64,000 nucleotides of DNA from Segetibacter koreensis DSM 18137 (GCF_000374045.1 NZ_KB893314.1:62001-126000); one strand, 5' to 3'; counted from the stretch's first letter, positions 46,371 to 56,066 are shown. Program-made: numbers and translations. The notes: a model not told the origin generated them from the sequence alone.

Positions 46371-48752
46371 TTATGTAAAAAATTGAAACAGCCTCTTTAA
46401 CAATGGTTCTTTTTCATTTTCACCATATGAATAATTATACGACATGCTGTTACCATATCCGTAGCTATTACCATAACCGTAATAAGAATTTATACCGGTT
46501 AACTTAACATCGTTGACCAACAAAGACATATTGGGAAATGCTTTTTTCGCATATAAATCATCAATAAAATTGAGCTGCTTTTTAGGCGTATAGCGTTGTC
46601 GTACTATAAAAAGCACTACATCAGCGTAGCGACTTAAAATCTTAGCATCACTTACGAGGCCGAGAGGGGCGGAATCAATAATTATGATATCGAAATTCGC
46701 TTTAAGATAAGAAAATAACTCGCCTATTTTCTCATCCAGCATCAGTTCAGACGGGTTGGGAGGAATAGGTCCTGCCGGAACTACATACAAGTTGCTGGTA
46801 TTTTTAACAGCAACCGGTAAGTCTTCTTTTCGGGCATCGCCAATGATATAATTGCTGATCCCTTTTCTATCAAGCAGATCCAAAGCTTTGGAGATCTTCG
46901 GTTTACGAAGGTCCAGCTCAAGTATAACAGTTTTTTTATTGGTTAAAGCCCATACCGCTCCCAGGTTCATAGAAGTAAACGTTTTCCCTTCCCCGGCTAT
47001 CGAAGAAGTAATAAGAATGACAGGGCTTTTCTTATCTGTAATAAAGAATTGCAGGTTTGTCCGTGCCACTCTGAATTGCTCGGCAATAACACTTCTGTCT
47101 TTTTCACCTACAACCAGTTTCCTGTCCCTGATCTTAAGATGGCCGATTTCTCCCGCTACAGGTATTTCTGTCGCCCTTGTAATGTCTGCTTTGTCGGTTA
47201 CTTTATCATTTAATAACTCAAGCAGGTAAATAAAACCAGCCGGTATCAGAAGACCTGCAATAAGAGCTAACCGGTATGTTCCGCTGCGATCAGGGCTTAC
47301 GGGACTGCCGGAGTACGTAGCTGGATCAATAGAAGATGCATTAGAAATACTTGAGGCGACTGTAATAGCTGACTCTTCGCGCTTTTGCAATAAAAACAGG
47401 TATAGCTTTTCCTTTATACCTTGCTGGCGTTCGATTTCAAGCAATTCTCTTTCTTTTGACGGAACTTGCCTTATCCGGCTTCTCAGATTATTATATTCTG
47501 CCAGGAGATTATTTCGTAAAGACTGCGCGGCCCTATTTATATTAGAAAGGTTCTCAAGTAAACTTACCCTTACCTTTTCTATCTGGTTATCCATTACCTG
47601 TATTACCGGGTTAGCTTCGGGCATTGTTTTTAACTTTTCTTCCCTCTCAAGCTGTAACTGGTTGTAATTAGTAACCAAGGCGAGTAATGTAGGATCTTCT
47701 ATACCAAGCGAAGAAGGAACAAGGCTGTATTTTTTACCGGGACTGCTGATATATTGCTGCAGCATCTCAATCACTTGCAATCTTATTTCCTGCTCTCCCA
47801 GTTTTTCATTGGTACTTTTTAATTCGTCAGACTGCAGTTCACCCTGTTTCTGTATATCGATGATCTCATTTTTCTGGCGAAATTCCTGGAGGCCCTGTTC
47901 CACTTTACCTAATTCTGATGTCAGCAATATCAATCTGCCATCAATGAATTTTACCGTATTTTCAATTACCTTGTTCTTGTTTTCAATAATAGTATTATTG
48001 TAAGCTTTAACTAGTTCATTTAAAATATCAACTCCTTTTTGTTGAATTTCTGTAACTACATTAATGCTTAAAATAGTAGCATCCCTGTTTAATTGGCGAA
48101 TGCTTAAACCAGAAGCGATTGCCCCTGCCGCCTGGAAAGGAGGAAGCCACTGAATAATGTATTTATATTCAGGATTAACTCCCTGCTTACTGATATTTGT
48201 TATTCTGAAATCCCCCTGGTGGCCATGCACAATATCTCCCTGCCGGTACCATTGACCGGCCAACCCCTGCACCTGGAAATGTCCTTTTTTATTAAAATTA
48301 AGTACAAGCGTGTACCCCGAATTAGTGTCTTTTTGAGAGATCGATTCATAACTAAAAGGCAGGCTTCCATAGACTTCACTTCTCTTTACATTACCCTCAA
48401 CCCAATATTGCGTATTTAAATGGATAGCTTTTACAACTTTCGTCATCAGGCTCGCCGATCTTAAAATTTCTATTTCATTGGCAAGGTTTGTTTTGGGCTT
48501 AAACAACACAATTTCATTTAACGCATCAGAGGGCTGCGAATTTCTGTCATCTTTTATAAGAACAGACACAGAGGAATTGTAGTAAGGCACCTGGTACCGT
48601 AAGTATAAATAAGCTATAGTAACTGATATAGCCAGCGATATTATGAATAACGGCAGATAGACGAGGTACTTAAAAAGGAACTCTTTTGGAGTAATTTTAT
48701 GTTTGTCTTTGTGTATTTGCAAACCAGAGAGGGAGTTTTCGGCGATGTGCAA
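46371..48752 (-). CDS. Polysaccharide co-polymerase with tyrosine autokinase (Wzc-like)
   Basis: This 793-residue inner-membrane protein has a Wzz-type domain between membrane segments near residues 31-50 and 494-512, with a long coiled-coil periplasmic part (about 240-460). The cytoplasmic BY-kinase has Walker A SSIAGEGKT (583-591), Walker A' VILELD (609-614) and Walker B IIIIDSAP (689-696). A Tyr-rich tail (residues 757-776, eight Tyr) is the usual autophosphorylation cluster. It controls chain length and export with the Wza-like protein, whose gene ends 5 nt before its start. Confidence 0.96.
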   Translation of the reverse strand: MHIAENSLSGLQIHKDKHKITPKEFLFKYLVYLPLFIISLAISVTIAYLYLRYQVPYYNSSVSVLIKDDRNSQPSDALNEIVLFKPKTNLANEIEILRSASLMTKVVKAIHLNTQYWVEGNVKRSEVYGSLPFSYESISQKDTNSGYTLVLNFNKKGHFQVQGLAGQWYRQGDIVHGHQGDFRITNISKQGVNPEYKYIIQWLPPFQAAGAIASGLSIRQLNRDATILSINVVTEIQQKGVDILNELVKAYNNTIIENKNKVIENTVKFIDGRLILLTSELGKVEQGLQEFRQKNEIIDIQKQGELQSDELKSTNEKLGEQEIRLQVIEMLQQYISSPGKKYSLVPSSLGIEDPTLLALVTNYNQLQLEREEKLKTMPEANPVIQVMDNQIEKVRVSLLENLSNINRAAQSLRNNLLAEYNNLRSRIRQVPSKERELLEIERQQGIKEKLYLFLLQKREESAITVASSISNASSIDPATYSGSPVSPDRSGTYRLALIAGLLIPAGFIYLLELLNDKVTDKADITRATEIPVAGEIGHLKIRDRKLVVGEKDRSVIAEQFRVARTNLQFFITDKKSPVILITSSIAGEGKTFTSMNLGAVWALTNKKTVILELDLRKPKISKALDLLDRKGISNYIIGDARKEDLPVAVKNTSNLYVVPAGPIPPNPSELMLDEKIGELFSYLKANFDIIIIDSAPLGLVSDAKILSRYADVVLFIVRQRYTPKKQLNFIDDLYAKKAFPNMSLLVNDVKLTGINSYYGYGNSYGYGNSMSYNYSYGENEKEPLLKRLFQFFT

Positions 48753-48757
48753 TCTGC

Positions 48758-49606
48758 TTATTTTCTAAAATTAACTATTAAAATCAGTATCGTACTAACA
48801 ACGGAAATTCCTGCGGTTATAAGAGAAATATTACTTCTTAGTATGGAAGAAGACTGGTCAGTTGCCGCGACTTTCTCTTTTGTAAGTTCAACATACACCA
48901 CATCATTTTGCTTTAAAACAAAATAAGGTGAACTAAATACATTTTTAGAAAGCATATTTACACGACCAAATTCTCTTTCCCCGTTTTTTTCGCGGATCAC
49001 AAGTATATTATCGCGTCGCGCAGTAATGGGAAGATCTCCTGCTAAACCTATTGCTTCTACCAGCGTCACTTTCCCATCAGGAATACTTAAGGTTCCGGGC
49101 TTTGCAACTTCTCCTAATACGGTAATTTTAAAGTTTAAAAATTGAACCGTTACAATAGGGTCAGTCAAATATCTTATAAGTTTTTGGGACAGTGTATCGA
49201 CGAGTTGCTTTCTTAGCATTCCCGCAACGCGAATTTTGCCAAGCTGAGGAAAATGGATTGTGCCATCAGATTCTACAATGTAACCGTTATTGCCTGTGCC
49301 GGAAGAGGTCGAACCCAGAGAGGAAGATGACCCTGACATTGTACCTGCAGATGAAATAGTGGCTGACGAACCTAAATTATAAGGTGCAGCAGAGGCCGGA
49401 TCCAATGCATTTACGATTATGCTTAGCCGGTCCCCAGGCTGGATGAGAGGCTCATAATTCTGAATCGATTTGGCCAGTGTGGTATCGCCCTGCTCATTAA
49501 AATACACCAGTGAACTTAATTTTTTTTGAGGGTTGCAAGCCAGAAGAAAAATGGTACTATAAAAAAAGAATATTAAACAAATACATACCAGATTTCTGCT
49601 TCTCAT
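48758..49606 (-). CDS. Polysaccharide export outer-membrane lipoprotein (Wza-like, OPX)
   Basis: The start at 49606 (MRSRNLVCICLIFFFYS) gives a lipoprotein signal with lipobox LLAC, Cys24; an ATG 16 codons upstream would put extra residues before it. The body has LIQPGDRLSIIVNAL, the Poly_export motif, a Ser/Gly-rich linker, then ITVLGEVAKPGTLSIPDGKVT of an SLBB domain. A C-terminal hydrophobic stretch (ISLITAGISVVSTILILIV) may be a membrane segment. It forms the channel for the polymer with the kinase encoded next. Confidence 0.94.
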   Translation of the reverse strand: MRSRNLVCICLIFFFYSTIFLLACNPQKKLSSLVYFNEQGDTTLAKSIQNYEPLIQPGDRLSIIVNALDPASAAPYNLGSSATISSAGTMSGSSSSLGSTSSGTGNNGYIVESDGTIHFPQLGKIRVAGMLRKQLVDTLSQKLIRYLTDPIVTVQFLNFKITVLGEVAKPGTLSIPDGKVTLVEAIGLAGDLPITARRDNILVIREKNGEREFGRVNMLSKNVFSSPYFVLKQNDVVYVELTKEKVAATDQSSSILRSNISLITAGISVVSTILILIVNFRK

Positions 49607-49977
49607 AATTGGATTTATCGTACGACTGCTTACGGCTTCGCCTCCCTCAGTCACATTAAAACGTCTGAGTCTTTAAGTTATTGCAATAAATTTAAACACG
49701 GTCTTTATATCCCGTGTCTTTTACAAACCATTTTAATAAAGGAATAACTTTCATATTTGCAGGAAAGTCATTGTACATATTAAAGAGTGGGTTTCAGTCA
49801 AAGTAAAGCAAAACAGACCTTACATTGCAAATATTTTAGCGGTAAATTTATAGGAATAAAGAGTAATTGAACAAAAAATTTAGTAGGCGGCGGTTCATTT
49901 TTACAACCTTTTGACTTTATTACTGCATCCTTTTTCATGAGCGTTTGTACTGCAAAAAGCATGAAGTCCGAACATTA
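49607..49977. other. Spacer between WecA-like and Wza-like genes
   Basis: These 371 bases hold the hairpin at 49696-49717 and A/T-rich sequence. No coding gene is convincing. The spacer is far longer than the others in the front part of the locus, so a promoter for the export genes is likely, but no good TTTG / TAnnTTTG pair was found. Confidence 0.5.
49696..49717 (-). promoter_or_regulatory. Hairpin in the leader upstream of the export lipoprotein gene
   Basis: ACACGG pairs with CCGTGT (10-nt loop), followed on the minus strand by TTAAATTTATT. It lies 90 nt before the start at 49606 and 261 nt after the WecA-like stop. It could end the upstream transcript or act as an attenuator; this is inference. 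Confidence 0.4.
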
Positions 49978-51090
49978 TCAATTCGTTCGTCGGGATGGCA
50001 ACTGTTCCTCTTCCGACTTTAAATTGATTTTATTCTCATTTTTTACAACTCTCATCGGAACTTTTACTGGTAGTCTTTTTATGCTAAAAATAATAACAAA
50101 AAAACAGGAAATAAGACCTGCAATCAGCCATGTGGTGCCAGCACTTTGTAATAAAAATGCCGCTACAATAAACAATATACTTATCGCCGAACAAGTAAAT
50201 GTTATGTTCCTATGAGTAAATCCCCTGTCAAGGAGCAAATGATGAATGTGATTTCTGTCTGCAGTAAAGGGTGACAATCCGTGGAAGATCCGAATTCCAA
50301 AAACGCGTAAAGTATCCATTAGCGGCAGTAGCAGCACTGAAAAACCTATAGCAGGTACCGCAGTCACGGAAAATAAATGGTAATTAGTACCGCTTTGAAT
50401 AAATTTGATCACCAATATACTGTTTACCACCCCCATTAACAGCGATCCTGTATCACCCATAAAAATTTTGGCCGGCTGAAAATTGTATATTAAAAAAGCA
50501 ACAAGACTTCCGGCAAAACCGAAACCTAACAAGGCGTAAGGTATATTACCGTTTACGAGAAAAAATGTTCCGAATACAAGGGAGCTTATTAAACCAAGAC
50601 TTCCGGCAAGACCATCTACACCATCAATAAGATTAAAGGCATTAATTATAACAATAATTGTAAAAAAGGTAAGAAAAACACTAAAAGAAAAATAAATGTG
50701 TGTTATTCCTAAAAAGCCGGCCATATTGGTTATAAGAAGGTGAGCTTTAAACATAAGGACACATGCTACTAAAGCCTGGCCGATAAATTTTTTAATTGCA
50801 GATATTTCTACAAGGTCGTCTTTGATACCCACAAAAAAGATCAATATAAAACAGGCGACGTAATATTGAAATTCATAAAGCTGAAAGAAATTGCCCATCA
50901 ATAAAATAGAAATAATAAACCCAAGAAAAATACCTAAACCTCCTAAAGACGATATAGGTTGCTTATGAAGTTTTCTTACAGAGTCAGGATTATCAAACAA
51001 GTTTTTCTTCTCTGAAACATATATAATTCTTGGAATGGCAAATAAAGTAGTAAGAAAAGCGAGAATACTTACAAATAAAATTTGTTCCAT
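49978..51090 (-). CDS. Undecaprenyl-phosphate sugar-1-phosphate transferase (WecA/MraY family)
   Basis: This 370-residue protein has about ten membrane segments. It carries the family sites: SSLGGLGIFLGF, NLIDGVDGLAGSLG with the catalytic Asp pair, KIFMGDTGSLLMG and the His motif ADRNHIHHLLLDRGF. It would move a sugar-1-phosphate (often GlcNAc-1-P) to undecaprenyl phosphate, the first step of chain building. It is the first gene of the polysaccharide locus. Confidence 0.93.
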   Translation of the reverse strand: MEQILFVSILAFLTTLFAIPRIIYVSEKKNLFDNPDSVRKLHKQPISSLGGLGIFLGFIISILLMGNFFQLYEFQYYVACFILIFFVGIKDDLVEISAIKKFIGQALVACVLMFKAHLLITNMAGFLGITHIYFSFSVFLTFFTIIVIINAFNLIDGVDGLAGSLGLISSLVFGTFFLVNGNIPYALLGFGFAGSLVAFLIYNFQPAKIFMGDTGSLLMGVVNSILVIKFIQSGTNYHLFSVTAVPAIGFSVLLLPLMDTLRVFGIRIFHGLSPFTADRNHIHHLLLDRGFTHRNITFTCSAISILFIVAAFLLQSAGTTWLIAGLISCFFVIIFSIKRLPVKVPMRVVKNENKINLKSEEEQLPSRRTN

Positions 51091-51458
51091 TGGGACGGTT
51101 TATTAATGAAGTACGTTGTGGCTTTTCTAAGATAATTTTATAAGAAGACGCGAAATTAGAGCGCTTTAAAACTTATTCTTATAACGCATTTGAATAAAGG
51201 TTTATTTTAACTTTTAACCGGACAATATCAACTAAATCAATCAGATAACATAAACTCAGGAAAAAACATTCACAATAACGTTCCGTCACATATTTATTTC
51301 TTTTTTCAATCGGATTGTAGCAACTCCATAAAAAAGCATTAAAAAATTCAATAAAAAATTAACGATCCCGTTTAAATTATAACGGCATGCAAAGCTTACT
51401 TTGCAATTTCTATTCCATTGCCTGCCACTTTAATTAATTAATTTTTTAAAAAATACAG
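51091..51458. other. Divergent intergenic region upstream of the polysaccharide locus
   Basis: These 368 bases lie between the first gene of the locus (minus) and the DUF4184 gene (plus). They hold a short palindrome GCAAAG-CTTA-CTTTGC at 51389-51404, a hairpin CCGTT/AACGG at 51369-51386, and a weak -7 (TAATTTCG) at 51151-51158 on the minus strand. A promoter for the whole locus is expected here but not identified for sure. Confidence 0.5.
51371..51403 (+). promoter_or_regulatory. Possible promoter of the DUF4184 gene
   Basis: TTACTTTG (51396-51403) is one base off TAnnTTTG, with TTTA at 51371-51374 in the -33 position, 21 bp upstream. The -7 box forms one arm of the palindrome at 51389-51404; the other arm gives a similar box on the minus strand. 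Confidence 0.35.
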
Positions 51459-52154
51459 GTGCCCTTTACATTTTCACATCCCGCTGCGGTTTTACCCCTT
51501 TCTCTTATTCCTAAAAAATGGATTTCTGTTACGGGCCTTGTCATCGGCAGCATTACGCCTGATTTTGAATATTTTTTCAGGATGCAGCACGACAGCGTTT
51601 ACAGTCATACTTGGGCTGGCATTTTTTGGTTTGATCTGCCACTTGGGTTGCTACTTGTTTATCTGTTTAATTACCTTATTCGAAAGGAATTCATTGAAAA
51701 CCTGCCCGTTTTCTTAAACCGGAGATTTTCAAAATTCACGTCATTTACAAGAAATCTAAACAGCGGCAAGGAATTTCTGTTTCTGACAAGCTCCCTTGTT
51801 ATCGGTATCTTATCGCATCTTATCTGGGATAAGCTGACACATAAAACCGTTCACATAATTGACCAGCAGGAACATTATTCTGTTTTTTGGGAGGCTAATA
51901 GCCTGGTAGGAGCGGCGGTAATAGCGTTGTTAGTTCTAAACATGCCAAAGGGAAAGAATACACAAAAGAGTTACTATTTATTCTTTTGGTTGCCAGTTTT
52001 CGTAATCACCCTCGCTGCAATGTATTTTACCTATTTATCAACCTCGGACTTGCAGGAACTTGGAATAGCTGCTATTGTAGGTTTCTTTATAGGATCAATT
52101 GTTACCTGTATTTTTCAAAAAGTGAAGAATAAAAGGTTTATAAGAATAGCTTAA
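51459..52154 (+). CDS. DUF4184 family membrane protein
   Basis: This 231-residue protein starts with GTG at 51459 and begins PFTFSHPAAVLPL, the DUF4184 signature, followed by ITPDFEYFFRM and LSHLIWDKLTHKTVHII. These His/Asp residues resemble those of the YdjM-like membrane hydrolases. Four to six membrane segments are seen. The function is unknown. It is the only plus-strand gene between the locus and fusA and may be independent of both. Confidence 0.8.
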   Translation: MPFTFSHPAAVLPLSLIPKKWISVTGLVIGSITPDFEYFFRMQHDSVYSHTWAGIFWFDLPLGLLLVYLFNYLIRKEFIENLPVFLNRRFSKFTSFTRNLNSGKEFLFLTSSLVIGILSHLIWDKLTHKTVHIIDQQEHYSVFWEANSLVGAAVIALLVLNMPKGKNTQKSYYLFFWLPVFVITLAAMYFTYLSTSDLQELGIAAIVGFFIGSIVTCIFQKVKNKRFIRIA

Positions 52155-52357
52155 TAAATTTCGCCTCCTTTGCTCTTTGGGTTTTAAGCACTGCATTGGG
52201 AAGGATTTAGTATCCGGCTATATTACTTTCACTACTTTCTATTAAACGAAATATAATTTGATTGTTGGTAAATGGACTTTTACCATAATTTATTCTACTC
52301 GCTTATAAAAAAGTTATAGAGGAAAATTGCAGGTTGTTCCCAAAACATGGAGATACA

Positions 52358-52390
52358 TAAAAACAAAAACCCCGCTTTTAACAAGCGGGG
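52358..52390 (-). terminator. Rho-independent terminator of fusA
   Basis: CCCCGCTT (52370-52377) pairs with AAGCGGGG (52383-52390), an 8-bp G/C-rich stem with a 5-nt loop. On the minus strand it is followed by TTTTTGTTTTTATG. It lies 37 nt after the fusA stop, so fusA transcription ends here and does not run on toward rpsJ. Confidence 0.9.
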
Positions 52391-52426
52391 CTATCTTATT
52401 TAAAGATCCGGAAGGATTTCCAGATG

Positions 52427-54574
52427 TTAATCTTCTACTTTCAATTTACCTTTCTGCTTAGCCATAACTTCTTCAGAAACGTTATTTGGCGCAGGATTGT
52501 AATGGCTGAACTCCATGGTAGAGGTTGCACGGCCTGAAGACAATGAACGAAGTTGTGTTACATACCCGAACATTTCACTCAATGGCACTTTAGCCTTTAT
52601 CACCTGGAGACCGCCACGGCTATCCATCCCTTCTAACATACCACGACGACGGTTAAGGTCACCTGTTACATCACCCATGTATTGGTCAGGTGTAGTAACC
52701 TCAACTTTCATGATAGGTTCTAAAAGAACAGGCTTAGCTTTTCTTCCAGCGGCACGGAAACCACCTCTTGCACAAAGCTCAAAACTCATAGCATCGGAGT
52801 CAACAGCGTGGAAGCTACCATCAAATACACGCACTTTCATGCTTTCTACGGGGTAAGCAGCCAGTACACCAGTATTCATTGATTGTTCAAAACCTTTTTG
52901 AATGGCAGGAACAAACTCACGAGGAATTGATCCACCAAAAATATCATTTACAAACTGGAAGTTTCCTTTTCCTTCTTTGATAAAATCTTCATCAGCAGGC
53001 CCAATTTCGAAAACGATATCAGCAAACTTACCACGACCACCTGTTTGCTTTTTCAAAGTCTCTCTGTGTTCAACCTTGGTAGTGAACGCTTCTTTATAGG
53101 CAACCTGGGGTGCACCCTGGTTAATTTCAACTTTAAACTCACGACGCATGCGGTCAATAATGATCTCAAGATGCAATTCACCCATTCCGCTTAGGATCGT
53201 CTGGCCGGTTTCTTCATCGGTTTTAACTCTTAGCGTAGGATCTTCTTCAACCAGTTTAGCTATCGCCATACCCATTTTATCAACGTCCGCTTGTGTTTTA
53301 GGCTCAATGGCAACAGAAATAACGGGTTCAGGAAAGGTCATACTTTCTAACGTGATAGGATGTTTCTCATCACAAAGTGTATCTCCTGTTTTAATATCTT
53401 TAAATCCAACTGCAGCTCCAATATCACCCGCTTCGATAAAATCTACCGGGTTTTGCTTGTTTGCATGCATTTGCATGATACGGCTGATACGCTCGTTCTT
53501 ACCTGTGCGCACGTTCAATACATATGAACCTGAGTTTAAACGACCAGAATAAGCCCGGAAGAACGCGAGACGACCTACAAAAGGGTCAGTCATTATCTTA
53601 AATGCAAGCGCACTAAATGGTTCTTTAGGATCAGCGTGACGAATAACTTCTTCACCTGTCTCTGGATTTGTACCTTTTATAGCTTCAATATCCAAAGGAC
53701 CAGGTAAGTAGCGTACAATCGCATCCAATGCGGTCTGAACACCTTTGTTTTTAAAAGATGATCCACACATCATAGGGATGATAGAAAGGTCGATGGTTGC
53801 TTTACGGATAGCTTCATGAACTTCATCCTCTGTAATCGTATTAGGATCTTCAAAGAATTTTTCCAATAGTTTATCATCGTATTCAGCTACAGCTTCTATC
53901 AATTCCTGCCTGTACTGCTCTACTTCTTCCTGCATGTCAGTAGGAATAGGTATTTCTTTAAATGTCATGCCCCTTGTTTCCTCATCCCATATAATACCTT
54001 TCATGGTAATAAGGTCAACAACACCTTTAAAGTTGTCTTCTGCACCAATAGGCAATTGCAAAGGCACCGCTTTAGCGCCTAGCATTTCCCTTACTTGTTT
54101 AACAACATTTAAAAAGTCAGCACCGCTGCGGTCCATTTTATTTACGAAACCAATTCTTGGTACTTTATAACGGTTAGCCTGGCGCCAAACGGTTTCAGAC
54201 TGAGGTTCAACACCGCTCACCGCACAAAATAATGCAAGTAATCCATCAAGCACACGAAGGGAACGTTCAACCTCTACGGTAAAGTCCACGTGGCCCGGAG
54301 TATCAATAATGTTAAATTTATATTGCTTGGTGTTAGCGTTTTTCTGTCCCTGGGTGGTAGGAAAATTCCAGAAACAGGTAGTGGCAGCCGAAGTGATGGT
54401 AATACCTCTCTCCTGTTCCTGCGCCATCCAGTCCATTGTTGCAGCGCCATCATGCACCTCACCAATTTTATGGTTCACACCAGTATAATACAGAATACGC
54501 TCTGTAGTAGTTGTCTTGCCCGCATCAATGTGCGCCGCAATACCGAAGTTCCTTTGATATCTTAAGTCCGACAT
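52427..54574 (-). CDS. fusA: Elongation factor G
   Basis: This 715-residue GTPase moves tRNA and mRNA through the ribosome. Seen: G1 [51 protein letters not shown], and the domain II-V sequence with [18 protein letters not shown] and the domain IV loop region. Full length and the usual EF-G rather than LepA or TetM. It is upstream of the polysaccharide locus; its usual neighbour rpsJ lies 50 kb away. Confidence 0.97.
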   Translation of the reverse strand: MSDLRYQRNFGIAAHIDAGKTTTTERILYYTGVNHKIGEVHDGAATMDWMAQEQERGITITSAATTCFWNFPTTQGQKNANTKQYKFNIIDTPGHVDFTVEVERSLRVLDGLLALFCAVSGVEPQSETVWRQANRYKVPRIGFVNKMDRSGADFLNVVKQVREMLGAKAVPLQLPIGAEDNFKGVVDLITMKGIIWDEETRGMTFKEIPIPTDMQEEVEQYRQELIEAVAEYDDKLLEKFFEDPNTITEDEVHEAIRKATIDLSIIPMMCGSSFKNKGVQTALDAIVRYLPGPLDIEAIKGTNPETGEEVIRHADPKEPFSALAFKIMTDPFVGRLAFFRAYSGRLNSGSYVLNVRTGKNERISRIMQMHANKQNPVDFIEAGDIGAAVGFKDIKTGDTLCDEKHPITLESMTFPEPVISVAIEPKTQADVDKMGMAIAKLVEEDPTLRVKTDEETGQTILSGMGELHLEIIIDRMRREFKVEINQGAPQVAYKEAFTTKVEHRETLKKQTGGRGKFADIVFEIGPADEDFIKEGKGNFQFVNDIFGGSIPREFVPAIQKGFEQSMNTGVLAAYPVESMKVRVFDGSFHAVDSDAMSFELCARGGFRAAGRKAKPVLLEPIMKVEVTTPDQYMGDVTGDLNRRRGMLEGMDSRGGLQVIKAKVPLSEMFGYVTQLRSLSSGRATSTMEFSHYNPAPNNVSEEVMAKQKGKLKVED

Positions 54575-54747
54575 GACTTTTATTTGTAATTGTTATTTGA
54601 CTTTGTTTATTTGTGACTAACCAGCATTTAATCGACGATTAAACATCGTTGTGTCACTCACTTGTACCATAAACCACCGATAAGCTTCTAAAAGCGGTAT
54701 AATCAACAGCCTTTTTCTTCCTTTAAAGGGGGTAGGGTTTGGAGGCG

Positions 54748-54755
54748 CAAAGTTA
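54748..54755 (-). promoter_or_regulatory. Probable -7 element of the fusA promoter
   Basis: TAACTTTG on the minus strand fits TAnnTTTG, 174 nt upstream of the fusA start. The -33 position reads TTCCGT and is not a good match. Because a terminator separates fusA from rpsG, a promoter in this spacer is expected. Confidence 0.5.
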
Positions 54756-54979
54756 AGGAATTACCACGTAAAAAACGGAAGAGATCGTTAATAATTGTCG
54801 AAAGTTAGCTGCGATCCAATCATTTACAGTCCAAAAACTTTTAAACTTTATATCATTATCCGGCTGCCAGCGGCAAATTGTTATACCGAAGTTACTTTAA
54901 GGAGGATGCAAAAGCATCGATAGGTTATCCTGTATCAGCTATAAAATTGGCTAGCCGCAAAAACTCGGTTATTACGTCA

Positions 54980-55012
54980 AAATAAAAAACCACCTTTTTA
55001 AAAAAAGGCGGC
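54980..55012 (-). terminator. Terminator after rpsG
   Basis: CCACCTTTTT pairs with AAAAAGGCGG (with one G-T wobble; 54990-54999 and 55002-55011), followed on the minus strand by TTTTTTATTTTG. It lies 27 nt after the rpsG stop. The plus strand also has a T-run, so it may work both ways. Confidence 0.75.
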
Positions 55013-55038
55013 TTTTATATCATTTATAATAATTCTAC

Positions 55039-55506
55039 TTAAACTTTAAAATGAGAGAAAGCTTTATTTGCTTCTGCCATACGATGCGTATCTTCTTTCT
55101 TTTTAAAGGCTCCGCCTTCACCTTTGCTTGCTGCAATTATTTCATTTGCAAGCTTTTCAGCCATACTACGTCCATTTCTTTCGCGGCTAAAACGAACCAA
55201 CCACTTTATACTTAAAGAAATTTTTCTGTCCTGGCGAACCTCAGAAGGTATCTGGAAAGTTGCACCACCAATACGACGGCTTCTTACCTCTACACCCGGA
55301 GTTACATTTGACAAAGCTCTTTTCCAAATCTCATAACCATCTTCATTGGTTTGCTTTGCAACTCTGTCTAACGCATCATAGAAAATGGTCAGGGCAATGC
55401 TTTTTTTACCTTGCCACATCAGGTTGTTAACAAAACGGGTAACCAGTTTATCATTAAACTTAGGATCCGGTGCTAAAGGTATTTTTTTGGGTTGCGTCTT
55501 ACGCAT
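55039..55506 (-). CDS. rpsG: 30S ribosomal protein S7
   Basis: This 155-residue protein begins [17 protein letters not shown], has [39 protein letters not shown] and ends in the [20 protein letters not shown] segment, all typical of S7. S7 nucleates assembly of the 30S head (family knowledge). It lies 118 nt after rpsL in the same transcript and is followed by a terminator. Confidence 0.98.
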   Translation of the reverse strand: MRKTQPKKIPLAPDPKFNDKLVTRFVNNLMWQGKKSIALTIFYDALDRVAKQTNEDGYEIWKRALSNVTPGVEVRSRRIGGATFQIPSEVRQDRKISLSIKWLVRFSRERNGRSMAEKLANEIIAASKGEGGAFKKKEDTHRMAEANKAFSHFKV

Positions 55507-55624
55507 AGTTCTTATTATTTGCGCAGCTCAAGCTGCTTCAGTTTATTTAATTATTTCAAATTTCAATATTCTTCGGTATAATCTTTCTATTAAAGACTTA
55601 CTCGCTGTTACTAAAATCTTACTA

Positions 55625-56005
55625 CTATTTCTTAGCTTTTACTTTCTTTGTACCGTATTTAGAACGGCTTTGTTTACGATCTTTAACACCAGCGGTATCA
55701 AGACTGCCACGAACAATATGATAACGTACACCCGGTAAATCCTTCACACGACCGCCACGAATCAGTACGATAGAGTGTTCCTGCAAATTATGTCCTTCAC
55801 CAGGTATATATGCAATCACCTCAATTTTATTTGTTAAACGCACCTTTGCAACTTTACGTAAAGCTGAGTTTGGTTTTTTAGGAGTGGTAGTATAAACCCT
55901 TGTGCACACACCACGACGCTGAGGACAAGCATCAAGCGCTCTTGATTTGCTCTTAGCTTTTATGATTTCTCGACCTTTTCTAACTAACTGCTGTATTGTA
56001 GGCAT
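55625..56005 (-). CDS. rpsL: 30S ribosomal protein S12
   Basis: This 126-residue protein begins [15 protein letters not shown], has [25 protein letters not shown] and the functional loop [15 protein letters not shown] in the form [18 protein letters not shown]. Lys residues of KKPNSA and KDLPG are wild-type, so there is no sign of streptomycin resistance. First gene of the str transcript, with a well-formed promoter upstream. Confidence 0.98.
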   Translation of the reverse strand: MPTIQQLVRKGREIIKAKSKSRALDACPQRRGVCTRVYTTTPKKPNSALRKVAKVRLTNKIEVIAYIPGEGHNLQEHSIVLIRGGRVKDLPGVRYHIVRGSLDTAGVKDRKQSRSKYGTKKVKAKK

Positions 56006-56034
56006 TTGTTACCTTTTGATTTTTTTTCGGACGG

Positions 56035-56066
56035 CAAAGGTAATTACATGATTATTAAATTCCAAA
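56035..56066 (-). promoter_or_regulatory. Bacteroidota-type promoter of rpsL
   Basis: On the minus strand TTTG (56063-56066), a 20-bp spacer and TACCTTTG (56035-56042) match the TTTG / TAnnTTTG consensus completely. The start codon is 30 nt downstream. Confidence 0.8.

Larger units (their letters stand above)
54575..55038. other. Intergenic region between fusA and rpsG
   Basis: These 464 bases hold a terminator after rpsG (54980-55012) and the probable fusA -7 element (54748-54755). Nothing else supportable was seen between about 54790 and 54975. Confidence 0.6.

Noticed and set aside
49607-49654. Sixteen-codon extension of the Wza-like protein
   Set aside because: It would bury the lipoprotein signal; the internal ATG gives a normal signal with the lipobox LLAC.
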